NCBI RefSeq assembly: GCF_018143015.1
Contig: NC_054741.1
Location: 45,720,092-45,784,091, forward strand
Origin: Lytechinus variegatus
Taxonomy: Eukaryota; Echinodermata; Echinoidea; Temnopleuroida; Toxopneustidae
Direction: 5' to 3'
Length of the DNA: 64,000 nucleotides
In this document: positions 58,741 to 64,000 of the stretch, piece after piece
How the letters are laid out: each line of letters starts with the position of its first letter
Numbering within the stretch: position 1 is the first letter of the stretch
Program-made: the position numbers and the translations under genes
Notes under the pieces: generated by a model
The model's database searches: none
What the model was told of the DNA's origin: nothing
What the model saw: only the letters and a program-made list of their open reading frames with translations

Positions 58741-60255
58741 TGGTGGAAAGGAAATAGCTTTCAGTGGAACTGTTTTCTACAATTTATTTCCTAAATAACA
58801 TAAAAGAAAAAAAAATAATTTGGTTGTCACAATAATTGGTACTAATTGGTAATAGTTAGAAAGTTTCACACCAAGCAATTTCTCTTCAAGTGCCTTTGCA
58901 TACAAATTCTGAATCAAAATGTGTGATATGTTTGGACCAAAAAGTTGGGTGTAGTCTAGTCAGTCGGCAGGTCCTCAAAAAGTAGCTTCTTTTATCCAAG
59001 TGATATTCATGACTAACAGGTTTTTGCATTGTCTTGAGCACCTTGAAAACATCTCTTTATTTGGCCATTGCTGCTCTAAATATTGACCAAATTTCATGTT
59101 TTTGGTATCTTTATTAAGTAGAAAAATCATCCTTACAGCTCATGTGTGTGGATTTTAAAAAGATTTTGTAAAATTGGTAAAACTTTTGATCTAAAACATA
59201 CAAAATAATAATTTTCATTTCAACAAAAGTTGTTGTTTTTACAATCCATTTTTGTTTGAGCTAAAATGGTTTGTAGATTATGATCTGACAAAGCTAAATA
59301 TCTATGATGTAGATTTTATAAGAAGGTATTTTAGATGGGTCAGCAGCCAGCTTTTCTTCGGCTAAGTAGATTTAGCAGCTCAAAAATAAGAATACGGTGC
59401 TCTAATTTGTCATAGAGACCATACACCCATGCAAATTCCAACATTTCCAAACAATGGGTCTCTGCAAGGTCACACTCACCATGTGGTAATCTCTTCAAAT
59501 TACCCGCACCTGTTTCTTTGAAAACATTCAGCCAATCAGAACTCTGGATTTTATGCTACTCAGAAATTACAGAAATCTCGTCTTGTATCTTGATGGAAAA
59601 AGCTAGCTGCTGATCCATTTAAAAGATGCCACATATCAAGAGTGACATTGTAAGAATGTATAGAGTTTTAGCTTTGTGATGATATGAATACTATTTGTGC
59701 CCAAAACAAAAAGTTTTGTACGATTCACAAGAGAAAACGGAGGGAGAAAATTCTGTTTGAGGCATCTTTTCAGGCCTGATATTAACTTATTTATCAAAAT
59801 ATTTTTATTTAAAAGAAACTACCAATATAAAAGAGTATCATTTACTCTTTCCTATGGTACAAAAATAATCAATTTTACTTGAGGAGATCGTGGTTAAATT
59901 CTTTGAGAAAGAAAGTCTCTCAATTCACAAGAATTTGCAGGGATTTGAATTCAGCCATGATTTGATGTTTACCCCCTTAAAAATAATGAAGACCCCCGCT
60001 TTGAAACACTGACTTTGAAACTTCAGTGAAAAGGCAAAAAATTTGTCAATACATCCCTTCTCTCAGTTACAGAATTGGTAATGTAATTTGCTTTCATGTA
60101 TTCAGAAATGTGTGGATAGCATGAAAGGAAAAATCTTATTTGGCACACATATTTGAACATAGGTATACTGTTATATCAAAGATACCAGTCTAATTAGTCA
60201 GGGACATAGATTTTACACCTTCATTTATCATGTCTTCTGGATGAAATTAAATTCA
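58741..60255. other. 3' UTR and flank of the SIM-rich gene
   Basis: No coding pattern found. AT-rich; several AATAAA-like words, none decisive. Confidence 0.45.
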
Positions 60256-60260
60256 TTTTT

Positions 60261-60991
60261 GTCTCTGACACCTGCAAAGCAGAGTGAGACAAAAGGCACC
60301 GTTTTTCCGACGGCGGGGCGGCGTCAACACCAAATCTTAACCGAAGGTTAAGTTTTGAAATAACAACTTAGAAAGTATATTGACCTAGTTCATGAAACTT
60401 GGCCATAAGGTTAAGGTTAATAAGGTCAAAGGTCATTTAGGGTCAATGAACTTAGACCATGTTGGGGGAATCAACATCAAAATCTTAACCAAAGGTTAAG
60501 TTTTTGAAATGTCATCATAACTAAAATATATGGACCTAGTTCATAAAACTTTGACATAATAGTAATCAAGTACCACTGAACATCCTGTGCAAGTTTCAGA
60601 TCACATGATTAAGGTCAAAGGTCATTTCGGATCAATGAACTTAAGCCAAATTGGGGGTATTTGTTGAATTACCATCATATCTTTGAAAGTATATTGGTCC
60701 AGGTCATAAAACTTGGACATAGGAGTAATCAAGTATACCTGAACATCCTGTGCACATTTCGGGTCACATGACTAAGGTCAAAGGTCAATGAACTTTGGCC
60801 ATAATTGGGGTTATCTGTTGAATTACCATCATAACTGTGAAAGTTTATGGATCTGACTAATGAAACTTGGACATACGAGTAACCAAGTAGCACTGAACAT
60901 CTTGTGCGAGTTATAGTAGTTTTCAAAGTCAGCACTGCTGCTATATTGAATCGCGTGATGCAGGTGAGACCGCCAGAGGCATTCCACATGT
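60261..60991 (+). mobile_element. GTCTCACCTG-family repeat, copy I
   Basis: From GTCTCTGACACCTGCAAAGC to GGCATTCCACATGTT; four units. Part of one unit is deleted around 60410. Confidence 0.92.
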
Positions 60992-61211
60992 TTTGTTTAC
61001 TTTTAGAAATGCAAAACTGATGAAAGTTTACCAATTGAACTTAATTGTCAAACCTCTTTAACTTGTATAACATTATTTATTACAATTAAGCCAAAGGGGG
61101 ATTAATATATAATGAACACAACTTTGTAAAAGTACCGATGATTTGTCCATCCTATAATTGCTTCTGTAAATGATTTGTGAACATTTCTTCTTTTTTTTTT
61201 CTTTTTATTAA

Positions 61212-62079
61212 AGACCCTGACCGGTGTAAAAGCAATCATATATTAAAAGAAAGGTAATGATTCATAGAATACAAATATACCAAAAATATTCCATATATCT
61301 CCTTCCATTTATATTAGAAATATTTTTAAAAAATCAAAAAAACTGCTCTTCCAAAGTACGCTTCGATTGAGCACCCCACGTCGCCTGGAAATGATGACGT
61401 CATGTTGTGTCTGGAGGGTTGTGATTCCATAGGTTTGTGTACAAAAGCATTGGGTATTTTCTTCCATTTCTATATTATGAATCCAATTTTTTTTTTCGTT
61501 TTCAGATGAAAATGGCCCTCACAATTATTCACTGTTCAAATTGATGGAAACCTACAACTTTTCACTACCGTTTTTTTTTATTTCTTTGTTTGGCTCTTAT
61601 TAGGCCTAAATTGCTATGTCAGGAAAAGTTGTGATACATAATCTGAATGCAGATAGAATTGAAATCTACGCCAAATAAGCAGGAAATAAAATATGGCAAA
61701 AACTAGTTCAAAACTGTAGATTTCATAATTTAAGCATGTAGGAAATAATATATGTGATATCACTCTGTGATGGAAGTGAAGAAAATGAAATGCGTAATGT
61801 GGGAAGCAAATAAAAACCCCAGTTTTTCTGTGTACAAACCTATGGAATCACGACGCTTCTTACACAACGTGACGTCACGGTCTTGAGGCATTTGAAAAGC
61901 ACAATAAAGCCTATTTTCTAAGCCGGGTTCGAAGCCCGATAATTGGAATATTCTTAAGCAAAATACTCAGCTGGGAAGGGGTGAAAATGAATAAAGCTCA
62001 CATTGCTGTATTTAGTAGCTTGTAAGCTTTCGATTGGTATATAATTTGTCATTTTCATTTTTGGGTCCGGTCTGGGTCT
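61212..62079. mobile_element. Fold-back element 'AGACCCTGACCGG' with TTAA flanks
   Basis: Ends AGACCCTGACCGG and CCGGTCTGGGTCT are inverted, each next to TTAA (61208-61211 and 62080-62083). Inside, GTGATTCCATAGGTTTGTGTACA pairs with TGTACAAACCTATGGAATCAC around 61430/61835. About 870 bases, no transposase. Confidence 0.88.
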
Positions 62080-62083
62080 TTAA

Positions 62084-64000
62084 GAGTTGCTCACAGGAGG
62101 CCATATGACCAGCTACCCAAAACCAACAAGTTGACAGGGAGGTTACTAATTTGGTATTCAAAAAGCAAAAAAATAAATAAATGAAAAAATCACTTATTTA
62201 AGTTTCTTTGACACAAGTTTTTGCATTGAAATTTTCACTGAAATTGCTCAGTGTCCACATCTGCTTGATTGAACCCCAAAGTTTAAATGTCGTTTTCTCA
62301 TTTTTTTTTTTTTTTTTGAAGCTCTCACTGAGTATTTTATGTATTCAGTGAAGTACTACCATGGGTTATTGTTGATCAATCTGGACAAGTTAGATATCAT
62401 GATGTGCTTATTCAAACTCCATAAACATTTCAACATTCATTTTGGGTGACATATTGTTGGTTTGGGGATGGCTGGACACATATTATAAATATGTGATTTT
62501 ACAATGTTTTGATGGCATGGCTTGTGATAATCACTTAACAAAGTGTAAGTATGTAATATTTTAAACCTTTTTCTGTGTATTTTCTTTATGTGCTGGATTA
62601 CATATTATGATTTATGTATATTTGAATTATTATTTGCCAAAAATCTTTTTGATTTTGTGACAAAGAGATAAGAAGAGAGCCTATTATAAGACAAATTATC
62701 TTTTTTTTCCTAGCCTTCAAAGAAAAATAGTCCGCTTTATTTTTACTTTGAAAGACAATAAATCTATTTTCTTACCATTGATATAGCTTTTACATTGTGC
62801 ATTTTTTTACTTTCAAGTAGAGGTAATCAAAATGACCCACTGAGATTTATTCATATGCATTGTTTACTTCAGGTCCTAACAAATTGTTGTAAGTTGTTCA
62901 GACAATTCATGGCCGTTATGAATTAATTCACGATGTCATAAATCATGTTACAAGAAATGTATGATGTCACAAGTTATTTTACTTGAACATATTTCATTTG
63001 TGTTCTGTTTTTCAAATGAATCTGTTTGGCCCACAGTATTTCTTGCAACAAATTAAATGTCTATAACCTCATTTCTCATTGAATTTGTGAAAGAAACAGA
63101 AGAAAAGTTGCGTAGCTTTGTTGCTGAAATACATCAAATCATCTTTGATTTCGGGTAGAATTGACCTTTTTGACATTTCCTTTATTTACATTCATTACCT
63201 CCTCTTCGTATATGAAAACTGCTTTCATGGGCGGTGCCAGACATTTTGTGATTGGGTTGGGGTGATGGAGTTTGGATCTAAAGGTGACTTCATTTTTTAA
63301 ATAAAAGAAGAGGGGTGTTAAAGATCTGTGATCCAGCCCTCTCTTTTCTCCAATTTTTTCTTTGTTTCCCCCTCTTCCTGTAACACTTGAAAAGTCATGG
63401 AGGGGGCAGCTACTCCTGCTCCCCTCTGGCATCGGACCTGACTCCAAATATCTTCACAAAGGAGGTTTGAGTTTTAGGAGGGGTTCATGATAATCATGGT
63501 TACACGGGCCTAATCACTAGTGGCAAGCCATAGATATTCATTCGAGCCAACCCATTGCTATTTTTTTTATTTTGATATGGCTGATTGACAAAGTGTATGC
63601 ATATGATTGTCCATCTAACACTGATTCTATTTTTGGTAATTACTGAACTTCCTTTTCCCAAATTGGGAAGAAATATCACCAATTTTGGACTATATTTTGA
63701 CTGGCGGAAGGATTAGGGCTATTTTGCTATTTGAGGTGATGAATCTGCTCCCCCCGAAGGTGTCTTCAAACACGCCAATTTATTTTCAAAATGAGCCGGT
63801 CGAGGGACCCTTTTCTGGTCAGATATGGATTGCTAGATATATATCCTATCCACTGGTAGTAAACATTCGACCCCCGAATTTCATTCTTATTTTTTAATGA
63901 ATTTTTTAAAGTGTCAATTTATCACATGAGTCTATGGGGAATGAATTAGGCCTGTGAAACCTGTATGGTGATTAGCAATTATAACAATATTGGTTTAAAA
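62084..64000. other. Intergenic, no gene recognised
   Basis: AT-rich sequence with a poly-T run near 62300. A GGCGGTGCCAGACATTTTGT...GGGGGCAGCTACTCCTGCTCCCC segment (63230-63440) looks like an eroded mobile element. No exon-like stretch supported. Confidence 0.45.

Noticed and set aside
1-64000. CRISPR arrays, operons, bacterial promoters, integrative elements
   Set aside because: Introns, SINEs and animal gene families show this is nuclear animal DNA; tandem repeats here lack spacer structure.
1-64000. LTR retroelements, Polintons or endogenous viral genes
   Set aside because: No protease, integrase, capsid, envelope or paired long terminal repeats were recognised.

Overview
The window is AT-rich animal DNA: spliced genes with long introns, tRNA-derived SINEs, a CR1-type LINE piece, a Penelope-like piece and many short inverted-repeat transposons. 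The repeat families (for example the element with GTCTCACCTG ends carrying GGTCAAAGGTCA, and the 'TTAACCCTA', 'GGGGAAGTTCACCC' and 'gggtgtttcacaaag' fold-back elements) look like those of marine deuterostome invertebrates. I favour an echinoderm, but species is not decidable here. No LTR retrovirus, Polinton or toxin fossil was recognised.

Three host genes are supported by exon chains whose splice phases agree throughout. (1) 1.56-14.18 kb, + strand: EDEM2, the GH47 mannosidase-like protein of ER-associated degradation; nine exons give 524 residues to the stop, and only the signal-peptide exon(s) are missing. (2) 21.41-33.30 kb, - strand: the last five exons (272 residues) of a coiled-coil protein whose C-terminus resembles that of the centrosomal/ciliary protein CEP290; upstream exons were not found. 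(3) 38.50-58.48 kb, + strand: a protein of about 1,457 residues that I could not name, with a folded-looking N-terminus and a long acidic Ser-rich part holding several SUMO-interaction-like motifs and a PIP-box-like motif, which suggests a nuclear genome-maintenance or SUMO-pathway role.

EDEM2 and the coiled-coil gene converge across about 7 kb packed with transposons (14.2-21.4 kb). These include a decayed hAT-like element, itself split by a 660-bp element with a perfect 8-bp target duplication, and a Penelope-like GIY-YIG piece. The coiled-coil gene and the SIM-rich gene diverge from 33.3-38.5 kb, where a CpG-rich patch (about 34.7-35.3 kb) is the best promoter candidate.

The most interesting observations are: an exactly duplicated 153-bp exon (51 identical residues, phase 0-0) inside a 0.95-kb direct duplication in gene 3; degenerate tandem copies of the C-terminal coding motif of gene 3 downstream of its stop; a repeat family that scatters perfect DR1 nuclear-receptor half-site pairs through the window; a 2.2-kb fold-back element inserted into another repeat; and several nested insertions whose empty sites can be read directly from sister copies.
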